DNA of 64,000 nucleotides, from contig NZ_JAKGCS010000033.1 in NCBI RefSeq assembly GCF_021556395.1, forward strand, positions 62,001 through 126,000. Reading direction: 5' to 3'. The DNA is from Acuticoccus kalidii (GTDB taxonomy: Bacteria > Pseudomonadota > Alphaproteobacteria > Rhizobiales > Amorphaceae). The position numbers and the translations under genes are program-made. A model generated the notes under the pieces. It was given only the letters and a program-made list of their open reading frames with translations, had not been told where the DNA came from and made no database searches. Position 1 is the first letter of the stretch. The number at the start of each line of letters is the position of its first letter. Below, in pieces: positions 27,937 to 37,256 of this stretch.

Positions 27937-28182
27937 ATGATCCATTTTTCTCCCGCCACGTGGCTTCGGCTCGCCATCGCGCTCGCCGTGACCACGGTTC
28001 CCGGCGCGGCCGTTGCGGCCACTTGCAAGGACTACAGCACCTGCCGGGAGGCGGTGGTGAATTGGTGCGCGGGCCGTCATGCGCGTGCGGACGGCGACGG
28101 TGACGGCATCCCGTGCGAGAATGTCTGCGGTTCGCGCGCCGAGGTCGAGGCGATCATGCGCGAGATCGGCTGCAACAGATGA
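27937..28182 (+). CDS. Secreted excalibur (calcium-binding) domain protein
   Basis: An 81-residue protein with a signal peptide (residues 1 to about 26, ending GAAVAA) and a mature part of about 55 residues. The mature part is the excalibur domain: [20 protein letters not shown] and [15 protein letters not shown], an EF-hand-like calcium loop with paired cysteines. The function is unknown. The frame extends back into ssrA, but ATG 27937 is the start that gives a clean signal peptide. It precedes thyA by 10 bases. Confidence 0.88.
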   Translation: MIHFSPATWLRLAIALAVTTVPGAAVAATCKDYSTCREAVVNWCAGRHARADGDGDGIPCENVCGSRAEVEAIMREIGCNR

Positions 28183-28192
28183 GGGGGCTCGG

Positions 28193-28984
28193 ATGAAGGC
28201 CTATCATGAGCTACTGAACCGCATCCTCACCGAAGGGGTGCGCCAGGCGGACCGCACGGGCGTCGGAACGCTGTCCGTCTTCGGCCATCAGACGCGTTAT
28301 GATCTGTCCGCCGGTCTCCCGGTGGTGACGACCAAGCGCGTGCATCTGAAGTCGGTCATCGCCGAACTCCTCTGGTTCATCGCCGGGGAGACCAACGCAC
28401 GCACCCTCAACGCGCGCGGCGCGACGATCTGGGACGAGTGGGCCGACGCCGACGGCGAGCTCGGACCGATCTACGGCCGCCAATGGCGCGCTTGGCCGAC
28501 CGAGAACGGCCCCGTCGATCAGCTCGCCCGCGTGGTGGAGGGGATCAAGAGCGATCCCGCCTCGCGCCGGCACATCGTCTCGGCCTGGAATGTCGGCGAC
28601 CTCGACAAGATGGCGCTGCCGCCGTGCCATCTCCTCTTTCAGTTCCATGTCGGCGCCGGCCGGCTGTCCTGCCAGGTCTATCAGCGCTCCGCCGACGCGT
28701 TCCTGGGCGTGCCCTTCAATATCGCCTCTTATGCGATCATGACGCACATGATCGCCCACGCGACCAATCTCGAACCCGGCGATCTCGTCCACACGCTCGG
28801 CGACGCGCACCTTTATCTCAACCATCTCGAGCAGGCCCGGCTGCAATTGTCGCGCGAGCCGCGTCCTCTTCCGCGCCTCGATCTGTCGGGCGCGCCGCGA
28901 GACCTCTTCGCCATCACGGCGGAGGATATCCGCATCGAAGGGTACGACCCCCATCCCGCGATCAAGGCGCCCGTCGCGGTTTGA
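28193..28984 (+). CDS. thyA: Thymidylate synthase
   Basis: Makes dTMP from dUMP using methylene-tetrahydrofolate. It is 263 residues from ATG 28193 (GAGGGGG upstream). Motifs are [20 protein letters not shown], the catalytic cysteine in [11 protein letters not shown] and [18 protein letters not shown]. The TGATG overlap with folA couples it to the enzyme that regenerates tetrahydrofolate. Confidence 0.99.
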   Translation: MKAYHELLNRILTEGVRQADRTGVGTLSVFGHQTRYDLSAGLPVVTTKRVHLKSVIAELLWFIAGETNARTLNARGATIWDEWADADGELGPIYGRQWRAWPTENGPVDQLARVVEGIKSDPASRRHIVSAWNVGDLDKMALPPCHLLFQFHVGAGRLSCQVYQRSADAFLGVPFNIASYAIMTHMIAHATNLEPGDLVHTLGDAHLYLNHLEQARLQLSREPRPLPRLDLSGAPRDLFAITAEDIRIEGYDPHPAIKAPVAV

Positions 28985-29481
28985 TGGTGGGAGAGGGCCA
29001 GCCCGTCACGCTGATCGCGGCCGTCGCGGAGAATGGCGTCATCGGTCGCGGTCTTGCGATTCCCTGGCGCGTGTCGAGCGATTTGCGGCGGTTCAAAGCG
29101 CGGACCACGGGCAACACGATCATCATCGGCCGCCGCACGCACGAATCGATCGGCAAGACGCTGCCGGGGCGGCGCACGATCGTCGTCACCCGCCGGCCGA
29201 TCGACGGGGTCGAGGCGGCGAAAAGCCTCGCCGAGGCGATCGCGATGAGCACCACGCCCGTCTTTCTCGCCGGGGGCGCACGGATCTACGCGGAGGGGAT
29301 GGCGCTCGCCGACGGGATCGAAATCACCCGCGTTCACGCCACGCCGGACGGCGACGTCCACTTCCCGCCGATCGATCCGGAGCGCTTTCGCCTCGTCGAC
29401 ATCGTGCCGGGCGAACAAGGTGAACGAGACGAATTTGCGTTCTCATTCGAGACTTATGCTCGCACCCCCACCGGCAATTGA
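28984..29481 (+). CDS. folA: Dihydrofolate reductase
   Basis: Reduces the dihydrofolate produced by ThyA. It has 165 residues, with IAAVAENGVIGRGLAIPW at the N-terminus, a DLRRFKARTTGNTIIIGRRT segment and the NADPH-binding VFLAGGARIY. The start ATG overlaps the thyA stop by one base, a standard thyA-folA operon. Confidence 0.97.
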   Translation: MVGEGQPVTLIAAVAENGVIGRGLAIPWRVSSDLRRFKARTTGNTIIIGRRTHESIGKTLPGRRTIVVTRRPIDGVEAAKSLAEAIAMSTTPVFLAGGARIYAEGMALADGIEITRVHATPDGDVHFPPIDPERFRLVDIVPGEQGERDEFAFSFETYARTPTGN

Positions 29482-29623
29482 TTGAAAGAACGCCGATCCC
29501 CAGCCTATAAGGCGGGTTCGCGTGGCGCATTTCGCCGCGTTTGCGGAGCAAGCGCGAATGATTATCTGCGCATGCAACCGGCGAAACGCCGGTCTCATCA
29601 TCGAAGCGGCAAGGGGAGCGGGG

Positions 29624-30841
29624 ATGCCCTGGAATAACCAGTCGGGCGGCAAGGGTGGCGGACCCTGGGGCGGTGGAGACGGCCCTTGGGGTGGCGGCGG
29701 TCCCAACCGCCCGAATCCTTGGGGGGGCAACAACAACGGACCGCAGCGCGGTGGCGGCCAGGATCCACAAGGGTCTCCGGACCTTGAGGAGCTTTTGCGT
29801 CGCAGCCAGGACAAGCTGCGCCGGGTCTTCCCGCGCAAAGGCGGCGGCGGCAACAACAACAATCAGGGCGGTGGTCCCTCGCTCGGCGGGATCGGCGGAC
29901 GCGGCATCGCGCTCGCGCTGGTGGTCGTCGTCATTCTTTATGGCTTGACCGGGTTTTACCGCGTCGGCCCCGGCGAACTGGGTGTCGAGCTCGTTCTCGG
30001 GCGCTATCAAGGCACGACGCAGCCGGGCCTGAATTACAATTGGCCGTACCCCTTCGGCGAGGTCTATACGCCCGATGTCCTGCGTATCCGCGAGGTCAAT
30101 ATCGGCTCGCGCGGTGACGGACGGGGCCAGGGCCAGGACGTGCCGGAAGAAAGCCTGATGCTGACGGGCGACGAAAACATCGTCGACGTCGACTTCAAGG
30201 TGCAATGGCGCATCTCGGACCCCGCCAACTTCCTCTTCAACATCGAGGATCCGGAAGGCACCGTGAAGCAGGTCGCCGAGAGCGCGATGCGCGAGGTCGT
30301 CGGCCGCCGCAACATTCAGCCGATCCTCACCCAGGAGCGCCAGCAGGTCGAACAGGACGTGCAGACGCTCATGCAGGCGACGCTGAACGAATATGGCGCC
30401 GGCGTGCAGGTGAGCCAGGTGCAGATGCAGAAGGTCGACCCGCCGCTCGAGGTCATCGACGCCTTCCGCGACGTGCAGGCTGCCCGCGCCGACCAAGAGC
30501 GCTTCCAGAACGAGGCCGACGCCTACGCCAACGAAGTGGTTCCGCAGGCACGCGGTCAAGCGGCGCAGATCGTCGAGGCGGCGAACGCCTATCGCGATCA
30601 GGTCGTCGCCGAGGCGACCGGTCAGGCCGACCGCTTCGTCTCCGTGCTGACGGAATATGAAAAAGCGCCTGACGTGACCCGTCAGCGTATGTATCTCGAA
30701 ACGCTGGAGCGCGTGATGGCCGGCACGGACAAGGTCATCATCGATCAGCCCGTCGGCAACGGCTCCGGTGTCGTCCCCTATCTGCCGTTGGACCGCCTTG
30801 ACCGCGCCCAGTCGCAGCCGACCGCCCAGGGAGCCCGTTGA
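29624..30841 (+). CDS. hflK: FtsH protease modulator HflK
   Basis: A membrane-anchored SPFH/prohibitin protein that with HflC surrounds FtsH. It has 405 residues from ATG 29624 (GGGGAGCGGGG upstream). The N-terminal about 85 residues are Gly/Asn/Pro-rich (PWGGGDGPWGGGGPNRPNPW), then come one membrane helix (ALALVVVVILYGLTGFY) and the SPFH domain starting VGPGELGVELVLGRY. The upstream extension of the frame is not conserved. It overlaps hflC by one base. Confidence 0.97.
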   Translation: MPWNNQSGGKGGGPWGGGDGPWGGGGPNRPNPWGGNNNGPQRGGGQDPQGSPDLEELLRRSQDKLRRVFPRKGGGGNNNNQGGGPSLGGIGGRGIALALVVVVILYGLTGFYRVGPGELGVELVLGRYQGTTQPGLNYNWPYPFGEVYTPDVLRIREVNIGSRGDGRGQGQDVPEESLMLTGDENIVDVDFKVQWRISDPANFLFNIEDPEGTVKQVAESAMREVVGRRNIQPILTQERQQVEQDVQTLMQATLNEYGAGVQVSQVQMQKVDPPLEVIDAFRDVQAARADQERFQNEADAYANEVVPQARGQAAQIVEAANAYRDQVVAEATGQADRFVSVLTEYEKAPDVTRQRMYLETLERVMAGTDKVIIDQPVGNGSGVVPYLPLDRLDRAQSQPTAQGAR

Positions 30842-32244
30842 TGCGCGCCGGCCTCATTGGAATCGTCGTGATCATCGCCATCGTGGTGGTGGTCGCGCTG
30901 AACTCGCTTTTCATCGTCAATCCCACCCAGCAGGCCCTCGTCCTGCAGTTCGGTGAGGTGCGTCAGGCCATTCGCGAGCCTGGCCTCAACGCCAAGATCC
31001 CGCTCGTCCAGGAGGTCCGCTTCCTCGACCGGCGTAATCTCGACCTCAACGTGCCGGCGCAGGAAATCATCGCCGCCGACCAGAAGCGCCTCGTGGTGGA
31101 CGCCTTCATGCGCTACCGCATCGCCGATCCGGTGCGCTTCTATCAGACGGTGAACAATGTCCGCGAAGGTGCCTCGCGCCTGTCGACGTTCGTTCAGGCC
31201 TCGCTCCGCGCCGTCCTCGCCGACGCGACGTTCGAGGCTATCGTGCGGGACAACCGCTCCGACCTGATGCACCGCATCCGCAACGACGTGTCGAACCGCG
31301 CGGCCGATATCGGCGTCGAGATCGTGGACGTGAGGCTCCGCCGTGCGGACCTGCCGGAGGCGAACTCGGAGGCGATCTATCGCCGGATGCAGACCGAGCG
31401 TCAGCAGGAAGCGCGCGAGATCCGCGCCCGTGGTCAGGAGGCCGCCCAGCGCCTGCGCGCCGCGGCCGACCGTACCGCGACGGTGCTCCGCGCCGAGGCG
31501 CAGCGTGAATCGGAACAGATCCGTGGTCTGGGTGATGCGCAAAAGAGTGCGATCTTCGCCAACGCCTACGAGCAGGATCCGCAATTCTTCGCCTTCTATC
31601 GCGCCATGCAGGCCTACGAAGAGGGCTTGAGCTCGCAGGACACGCGCCTCGTGCTGTCGCCCAATTCTGAGTTCTTCCGCTACTTCAACCGCCCCTTCGG
31701 CGAGGATCCGATGAGCGGTGCGACGCCCGCCGCGGCCCGCACCGGGACGGGCGGCGAGACCGGAGCGCCGAGCGCCGGGGCCGACACGTCGAGCCTCACC
31801 CCGCCTGCGGCCGGGCTCGAAGAGGACGCCGCCACGGCCGAGGCGGAGGAAGCCACCGACGCCATGGCCGCCGAGGACGAAGCGGCGGCGATCGAGGCGG
31901 AGGCCGACGCGGCCGCTGCTGAGGCGGCCGCCGAACCCTCCGAGGCGAGCACCGACGCCGCGGTCGACACGGCCGCCCCGGCGACGTCTCCGGCGGCGGA
32001 TGCTGCGGCCGAAGGGCAGGCGGGAGCGAATCCCGCCGCCGATGACGCAGACGTGACAGGCGCCGGCGCAAGCCCCGCGCAATCCGGCGAAAGCGATGCG
32101 AGCGCCACGACGACCGGGTCCGACACTGCGTCGGGCGCGGCCGACCAACGCCCGGATACCGCAGCGGGCGCGGCCGATAGCGCCGGTACGTCGACGACGA
32201 ACGCCGACGACAATGGAGCGGCGGCGACCGGTCAGGCTCGATAA
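30841..32244 (+). CDS. hflC: FtsH protease modulator HflC with long acidic C-terminal tail
   Basis: Partner of HflK. Residues 1 to about 290 form a complete HflC: membrane helix IVVIIAIVVVVALNSLFIV, the SPFH domain and a C-terminal helix region ending SEFFRYFNRPFGEDP. About 178 further residues follow, composed almost only of Ala, Glu, Asp, Gly, Thr, Ser and Pro and not expected in HflC (normally about 290-330 residues). The tail is in frame with no sign of frameshift. DUF2065 and degP follow in the conserved hflKC-DUF2065-degP order. Confidence 0.95.
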   Translation: MRAGLIGIVVIIAIVVVVALNSLFIVNPTQQALVLQFGEVRQAIREPGLNAKIPLVQEVRFLDRRNLDLNVPAQEIIAADQKRLVVDAFMRYRIADPVRFYQTVNNVREGASRLSTFVQASLRAVLADATFEAIVRDNRSDLMHRIRNDVSNRAADIGVEIVDVRLRRADLPEANSEAIYRRMQTERQQEAREIRARGQEAAQRLRAAADRTATVLRAEAQRESEQIRGLGDAQKSAIFANAYEQDPQFFAFYRAMQAYEEGLSSQDTRLVLSPNSEFFRYFNRPFGEDPMSGATPAAARTGTGGETGAPSAGADTSSLTPPAAGLEEDAATAEAEEATDAMAAEDEAAAIEAEADAAAAEAAAEPSEASTDAAVDTAAPATSPAADAAAEGQAGANPAADDADVTGAGASPAQSGESDASATTTGSDTASGAADQRPDTAAGAADSAGTSTTNADDNGAAATGQAR

Positions 32245-32252
32245 CGGGCCGC

Positions 32253-32441
32253 ATGACCGACCTCCTGTCTGCGCTGGGGCTTGTGCTCGCCGTCGAAGGC
32301 GCGCTCTACGCCCTGGCGCCTCGGGCAATGCGTGACATGATGAGCAGGATCCTATCGACCCCGACCGACACGTTGCGGATCGCCGGTCTCGGAGCGGCGA
32401 TCCTCGGGGTGGGATTAGTTTGGTTGGTGCGCGCCGCATGA
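32253..32441 (+). CDS. DUF2065 family small membrane protein
   Basis: 62 residues, two predicted membrane segments (LLSALGLVLAVEGALYALAP and LRIAGLGAAILGVGLVWLV). This family sits between hflC and degP in many alpha- and gammaproteobacteria, which suggests a link to FtsH/HflKC or envelope quality control. The function is unknown. It begins nine bases after hflC. Confidence 0.9.
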   Translation: MTDLLSALGLVLAVEGALYALAPRAMRDMMSRILSTPTDTLRIAGLGAAILGVGLVWLVRAA

Positions 32442-32461
32442 CGCGGCGCATGGAGGACCCG

Positions 32462-33964
32462 ATGACTGCGATCACCCGCCGCTTGTGCGCCGCTCTCGCG
32501 GGCGCCGTTCTGGCGCTTTCCCCCGCCGTCGCGACACTCTCTTCCACGAGCGCGATCGCGCAGGAGACCGGCCCGCGGTCCGTCGCCGATCTCGCCGAAG
32601 GTCTGCTCGGGTCGGTGGTCAACATCTCCACTTCCCAGCGCGTCGCGACGGATCGGCCGACCTTGCCGACCCCGCCGGACGGCGCGAACCCGGACGATTC
32701 GCCTTTTCAGGAATTCTTCGACGACTTCTTCGATCAGGACGAGAATTCCCCGGACCCGCGCCGCGTCCAATCCCTCGGCTCAGGCTTCGTCATTTCGGCG
32801 GACGGCGTCGTCATCACCAACAACCACGTCGTCAAGGACGCCGATGAGGTGACGGTGAACTTCGCCGACGGTCGCCAATATCCGGCCGAGATCGTCGGCC
32901 GCGACCCGAAGACCGATCTCGCCGTCCTCAAGATCGAGCCCGACGAACCGCTGACCCCGCTGGAGTTCGCGGCCTCTGAGCGCCTTCGCGTCGGCGATTG
33001 GGTGATGGCGATCGGCAATCCGTTCGGCCTCGGCGGCACGGTCACGGTGGGCATCATCTCCGCCCGCAACCGCAACCTGCAATCCGGCCCCTATGACGAC
33101 TTCATCCAGACGGATGCGGCGATCAACCGGGGCAATTCCGGTGGCCCGCTGTTCGACATGCAGGGCAATGTCATCGGCATCAACACCGCCATCATCTCGC
33201 CGAGCGGCGGTTCGATCGGCATCGGCTTCGCGATCCCGTCGGAGATCGCGCAGAACGTCATCGGCCAGCTCCTGGAATTCGGCGAGACCCGGCGCGGTTG
33301 GATCGGCGTCAGGATCCAGCCGGTCACGGACGATCTCGCCGACAGTTTCGGCATGGACACCCCGCACGGTGCGATGATCGCCGGCGTCACCGAGGACGGA
33401 CCGGCCGACAAAGCGGGCATCAAGGCCGGCGACGTCGTCGTCCAATTTGACGGGCGCGCCGTGCCGACGATGCGGGAGTTGCCGCGCATCGTCGCCGAGA
33501 CGCCGATCGGCAAGCATGTCGACGTCGTGGTGATGCGTGACGGGGAAGAGGTGAACATCGCCGTCGATCTCGGCCAACTCGAAGAGACCGAGGCGCGCGC
33601 CGCCTCCGCGACGGCCGAAACGGACGCCGAGGAGACCGACACCACCGAGGCCGAGAACGAGGGCACCGCCGTGCTCGGCATGGTCCTCGCCCCGCTCGAC
33701 GACACACGGCGGGAATCGTTCGACATCGACCCCGACATCGACGGCGTCATTGTCCTGATGGTCGAGGAGAACAGCCGGGCAGCGGAAAAGCGGGTGGTCG
33801 CGGGGGACGTGATCCTCGAGGTCGGCCAGCGCGTGGTCGCGACGCCGAAGGACGTGCTCGACCAGATCGAGGCGCTGAAATCGGACAGCCGCAAGACCGC
33901 TCTTCTCACCCTGTCCAACAAAGACGGCGAGTTGCGCTTCACCGCCATCCGCCTCGAGGACTGA
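32462..33964 (+). CDS. degP: Periplasmic serine protease, DegP/HtrA (Do) family
   Basis: A protease/chaperone of the periplasm. It is 500 residues from ATG 32462, with GGAGG five bases upstream. The signal peptide ends near STSAIAQE. The catalytic triad is visible as His in ITNNHVVKDADEV, Asp in DPKTDLAVLKI and Ser in RGNSGGPLFD. Two PDZ domains follow, separated by an acidic linker of about 30 residues (ETDAEETDTTEAENEG). It is the last gene of the hflKC operon, before a strong terminator. Confidence 0.97.
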   Translation: MTAITRRLCAALAGAVLALSPAVATLSSTSAIAQETGPRSVADLAEGLLGSVVNISTSQRVATDRPTLPTPPDGANPDDSPFQEFFDDFFDQDENSPDPRRVQSLGSGFVISADGVVITNNHVVKDADEVTVNFADGRQYPAEIVGRDPKTDLAVLKIEPDEPLTPLEFAASERLRVGDWVMAIGNPFGLGGTVTVGIISARNRNLQSGPYDDFIQTDAAINRGNSGGPLFDMQGNVIGINTAIISPSGGSIGIGFAIPSEIAQNVIGQLLEFGETRRGWIGVRIQPVTDDLADSFGMDTPHGAMIAGVTEDGPADKAGIKAGDVVVQFDGRAVPTMRELPRIVAETPIGKHVDVVVMRDGEEVNIAVDLGQLEETEARAASATAETDAEETDTTEAENEGTAVLGMVLAPLDDTRRESFDIDPDIDGVIVLMVEENSRAAEKRVVAGDVILEVGQRVVATPKDVLDQIEALKSDSRKTALLTLSNKDGELRFTAIRLED

Positions 33965-33994
33965 CGCGCCGCCATCACCTCCGGCCTGAAACGA

Positions 33995-34028
33995 AAAACG
34001 GCGCCCCGATCGGGGCGCCGTTTTTTTT
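33995..34028. terminator. Bidirectional terminator between degP and the SDR gene
   Basis: CGGCGCCCC-GATC-GGGGCGCCG flanked by A and T runs on opposite sides. It can end both the degP transcript (+) and the amide operon (-). Confidence 0.93.
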
Positions 34029-34048
34029 GGGGAGCGGGGCGCCCCGCT

Positions 34049-34810
34049 TTAGAGCTGGACGCCGCGGGTGAGTGCGCCGTCGACGAGGAGGTTGGTCCCC
34101 GTCGTGAACGAGGAAGCGGGGCTCGCGAGGAAGACGACGCCGCGGGCGACCTCCTCCGGCTTTGCCATCCGGCCGGTCGGGTTGAGGGCGAGGGCCTCGG
34201 CGAACAGCTCCGGATTGCCGGTCTCGATCTGGTTCCAGATCCCGCCTTCGAAGTAGGTGTTGCCCGGCGAAACGGCGTTCGCGCGGATATTCTTCGCGGC
34301 GAGCTTCACCGCGAGGCCGTGCGTGTAGTGGACGAGCGCGGCCTTGTAGGCCCCATAAGCGGGCCCGGTGAAATCCGTCTCGCGGCCGGACACGCTGGAG
34401 ATCGCGGTGATCGACGCGGCCTTCGACCGTTCGAGATAGGGCATCGCCGTGTTGACGAGGCGGACCGTGTGCATGAGGTCCGTGTCGAACCCCTTCTTCC
34501 AGGCCTCCTCGTCGTCGGCGACCGCGAGCGCGGAGACGTTCGCGACCACCATGTCGAGCCCGCCGAGCGCGTCGGCCGCGGCGGTGACGAAGGCCTCGAG
34601 CGCCGCCTTGTCCGCGACGTCGACGGCCTCGCCATAGGCTTTGACGCCCTTCGCTTCCAAGGCGGCCACGGTCTCGGCCACCTCGTCCTTGTTGCGGGCG
34701 CAGACGGCGACGCTCGCCCCCTCGGCGGCGAAGATCTCGGCGCAGTGCCGGCCGATCCCCTTGGTGCCGCCGGTGACGAGCGCCTTCATTCCCTTGAGAC
34801 CGAGATCCAT
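34049..34810 (-). CDS. SDR-family oxidoreductase, last gene of the amide operon
   Basis: A 253-residue classical short-chain dehydrogenase. TGGTKGIG near residue 14 binds NAD(P), and AYGAYKAAL gives the YxxxK catalytic pair with Ser in ISSVSGRETD. The C-terminus ends TGTNLLVDGALTRGVQL. The substrate is unknown. It begins nine bases after the formamidase and is likely cotranscribed, but no step of amide use obviously needs it. Confidence 0.88.
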   Translation of the reverse strand: MDLGLKGMKALVTGGTKGIGRHCAEIFAAEGASVAVCARNKDEVAETVAALEAKGVKAYGEAVDVADKAALEAFVTAAADALGGLDMVVANVSALAVADDEEAWKKGFDTDLMHTVRLVNTAMPYLERSKAASITAISSVSGRETDFTGPAYGAYKAALVHYTHGLAVKLAAKNIRANAVSPGNTYFEGGIWNQIETGNPELFAEALALNPTGRMAKPEEVARGVVFLASPASSFTTGTNLLVDGALTRGVQL

Positions 34811-34819
34811 GGTGTCCCC

Positions 34820-35815
34820 TCAGACGAGATATTTGCGGGCGATCGAGGCACCGACCGTATATTTTGGGTCGACCATGTTGCCGAGCCGGACCTTGCCGGC
34901 CATCGTCAGCAGCATATAGGCCTCGTTGATGTGCATCCCCGTCTCCGCGGCGACGAGACGGCAGAGCTCACGATAGGCGATGCGCGAGGCATCCTCCAGC
35001 GGGCGCGCGCTGCCGATCGTCATCACGAACTCTTCGTTTTCGAGCCGCGGCCAAGCGATCGTGTGGCCCTTGATGAGGTCGACCTGCAGCTCGACCGTCG
35101 CCGGCATCTCCATCGCGACGCCGCAGAGCTCACCGTCGCCCTGCACGGCATGGCAATCGCCGACATAGAGGAAGGCGCCGGGCGTGTTGACGGGTAGGTA
35201 GATGATCGCCCCCGGCGCCACGTCCGGAAGGTCCATGTTGCCGCCATAATAATCCGGCTGGAGGGACGAGATCGCCTCGATTTCCGGGCTCGTCCCGATG
35301 GTCCCGATAAAGGGCTCGTAGGGAAGGGTGATCTTGTCGGACCAGTAGACGCCGTTCTCGTCGAGGCGGACTTTCTTCACCTTCTCCGGCAGCGGATCGT
35401 TGAGAAGGGCGGTGTCCCCGGTCGCGACGAGGCCGCCGAACTCGGGAATGAGGCAGGTCGTGCCGACCGGCTGCGGCCCGCGCGGCTTCACCGAGTTGAT
35501 CTTGACGGCGAGACAGTCCCCTTTCTCGGCGCCCTTCACATAGATCGGGCCGGTTTGGGGGTTGAGGTAGGGAAAATTCAGGATCTTCGAGGGCTGATCG
35601 CTCTCGGAGGTGATCTTGCCCTCGAAAGCGTCGTGCGTCTCGACGGTGACGACGGCGCCCGGATCGACCTCGATCACCGGGTCGACATAGGGGCCGTAGA
35701 CATAGTGGAATTTGCCCTGGTCGGCGATGGTGATCGAGTGGGTCGTGCGGGCCTCGCCCTTTGCGACACCGCTCTTGGCCATCAGTGAGGTTTCGAACCA
35801 GCTCACGTGTTTCAC
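34820..35815 (-). CDS. fmdA: Acetamidase/formamidase family protein
   Basis: A 331-residue amidase of the FmdA_AmdA family that hydrolyses formamide or acetamide to ammonia and the acid. Family features are PYVDPVIEVDPGAVVTVETHDAF, the metal-site-like VGDCHAVQGDGELCGVAMEM and a segment near the centre with GFIGTIGTSP-type sequence (PFIGTIGTSPEIEAISS). No signal peptide is seen, so it is cytoplasmic. Lying behind an Urt/Fmd-type importer and AmiC/AmiR regulators, it is the probable catabolic enzyme of the operon. Formamide versus short aliphatic amides cannot be told. Confidence 0.9.
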   Translation of the reverse strand: MKHVSWFETSLMAKSGVAKGEARTTHSITIADQGKFHYVYGPYVDPVIEVDPGAVVTVETHDAFEGKITSESDQPSKILNFPYLNPQTGPIYVKGAEKGDCLAVKINSVKPRGPQPVGTTCLIPEFGGLVATGDTALLNDPLPEKVKKVRLDENGVYWSDKITLPYEPFIGTIGTSPEIEAISSLQPDYYGGNMDLPDVAPGAIIYLPVNTPGAFLYVGDCHAVQGDGELCGVAMEMPATVELQVDLIKGHTIAWPRLENEEFVMTIGSARPLEDASRIAYRELCRLVAAETGMHINEAYMLLTMAGKVRLGNMVDPKYTVGASIARKYLV

Positions 35816-35833
35816 TCCGATTGCGAAAGGTCT

Positions 35834-36547
35834 TCAGAGCGCGAGGTGTCTGCGGACGACATCGCGCGAGGTGATCTCTTCCGGGCCGAGTTTTGCGACG
35901 ATGCGGCCCTTGTCGATGACGAAGCCGCGCCGAGCCATCGACACGATGAGATCGAGATTTTGCTCCACGAGCAAGACGGCAACGCCGGTTTCGGCGTTGA
36001 GGCGTTTCACGTTGTTTGCGATCTCCTGGACGATCGAGGGCTGGATGCCCTCCGACGGCTCGTCGAGGAGCATGAGGCGCGGGGCGCCGATCATCGCGCG
36101 GCCGATCGCGAGTTGTTGTTGCTGGCCGCCCGACAGCGTTCCCGCCGCCTGCCGTGCCCGCTCCTTCAGGATCGGGAAGAAATCGTAGACACGTTGATAA
36201 TTCGGCTCGGATCGGCCGGCGCCGGCAGTCTCGCCGACCATGAGATTCTCCGAGACGCTGAGGCGCGGGAAGACCTCGCGCCCTTGCGGAATATACCCGA
36301 TCCCGACCTTCGCCCGCTTGTCGGCGGGAAGCGACGTCACGTCCTCCCCGGCGAAGCGGATCGTCCCGTCCATCGGTGAGAGGAGACCGATCAGCGTCTT
36401 GAGGAGCGTCGTCTTGCCGACGCCGTTGCGGCCGATGACGGCGACGATCTCGCCTTCCTCGACGCTGAGATCGATGCCCTGAAGGACCGGCTTGCCGCCA
36501 TAGCCGCCGCGCAGCCCGCTGACCGAGAGAAGCGTCTCACCCGCCAT
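35834..36547 (-). CDS. Amide/urea ABC transporter ATPase, LivF/UrtE type
   Basis: A 237-residue ATPase. Walker A is GRNGVGKTTLLKT, the signature LSGGQQQQLAIGRAM and Walker B LMLLDEPSEGIQPSI; the phrase SEGIQPSIV is typical of UrtE. It overlaps the upstream ATPase gene by 11 bases. With the other four components it forms a HAAT-family importer, here probably for short-chain amides. Confidence 0.93.
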   Translation of the reverse strand: MAGETLLSVSGLRGGYGGKPVLQGIDLSVEEGEIVAVIGRNGVGKTTLLKTLIGLLSPMDGTIRFAGEDVTSLPADKRAKVGIGYIPQGREVFPRLSVSENLMVGETAGAGRSEPNYQRVYDFFPILKERARQAAGTLSGGQQQQLAIGRAMIGAPRLMLLDEPSEGIQPSIVQEIANNVKRLNAETGVAVLLVEQNLDLIVSMARRGFVIDKGRIVAKLGPEEITSRDVVRRHLAL

Positions 36548-37256
36548 GGCCGCCTCCGAGATAGATTTCGGCGACGCCTTGGTGGGCGATGATGTCCGAG
36601 ACGGTGCCTTGCGCGAAGATCGCGCCGAAATGGAGGACGGTGACGCGCGAGGCGATCTGTTCGACGAAGGCCATGTCGTGCTCCACGGCGAGGATGGTGA
36701 TGCCTTGCGCGTTCAACTCGTGCAGCATCTCGCCGGTCTTGTGGGTCTCGTCCGGCGACATGCCCGCCGTCGGCTCGTCGAGAAGGAGAAGCTTCGGCTC
36801 CACGCCGACGGCCATGCCGATCTCGAGCCATTGTTGCTGACCGTGCGACAGCGCGCCGGCCGGCTCGGTGGCGACGTCAGCGAGGCTCACGAAGTCGAGG
36901 ACGCGGGCGATGGTCGCCTCGAGATCGTGCCCGTGCAGGTGGTTCTGGAAGGCGATCGTGAGGTTCTGGTGGACGCTCAGCGCCTTGAAGATGCCGGGCA
37001 CCTGGAACTTGACGCTGATCCCCTTGCGGATGCGGGCGAACGAACGGGCATCGGTGATGTCCTCGTCCATGAAGAGGATCTTGCCGCCGTCCGGCCGATG
37101 CTCGCCGAGGATGAGGCGGAAGAAGGACGACTTGCCCGCCCCGTTGGGGCCGATGAGACAGTGCATCTCGCCCTTTTCGAGGGTGAAGTCGATGTCGCGG
37201 GCGACGTGGACGCCGCCGAAGCTCTTTTTCAGCTTCTCGGTCTTGAGGATCGTCAT
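36537..37256 (-). CDS. Amide/urea ABC transporter ATPase, LivG/UrtD type
   Basis: A 239-residue ATPase starting MTILKTEKLKKSFGG. Walker A is GPNGAGKSSFFRL, the signature LSHGQQQWLEIGMA (LSHGQ rather than LSGGQ, usual for UrtD) and Walker B LLLLDEPTAGMSPDET. Start ATG 37256 overlaps the permease stop by four bases. The open frame continues far upstream only because of base composition. Confidence 0.93.
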   Translation of the reverse strand: MTILKTEKLKKSFGGVHVARDIDFTLEKGEMHCLIGPNGAGKSSFFRLILGEHRPDGGKILFMDEDITDARSFARIRKGISVKFQVPGIFKALSVHQNLTIAFQNHLHGHDLEATIARVLDFVSLADVATEPAGALSHGQQQWLEIGMAVGVEPKLLLLDEPTAGMSPDETHKTGEMLHELNAQGITILAVEHDMAFVEQIASRVTVLHFGAIFAQGTVSDIIAHQGVAEIYLGGGHGG

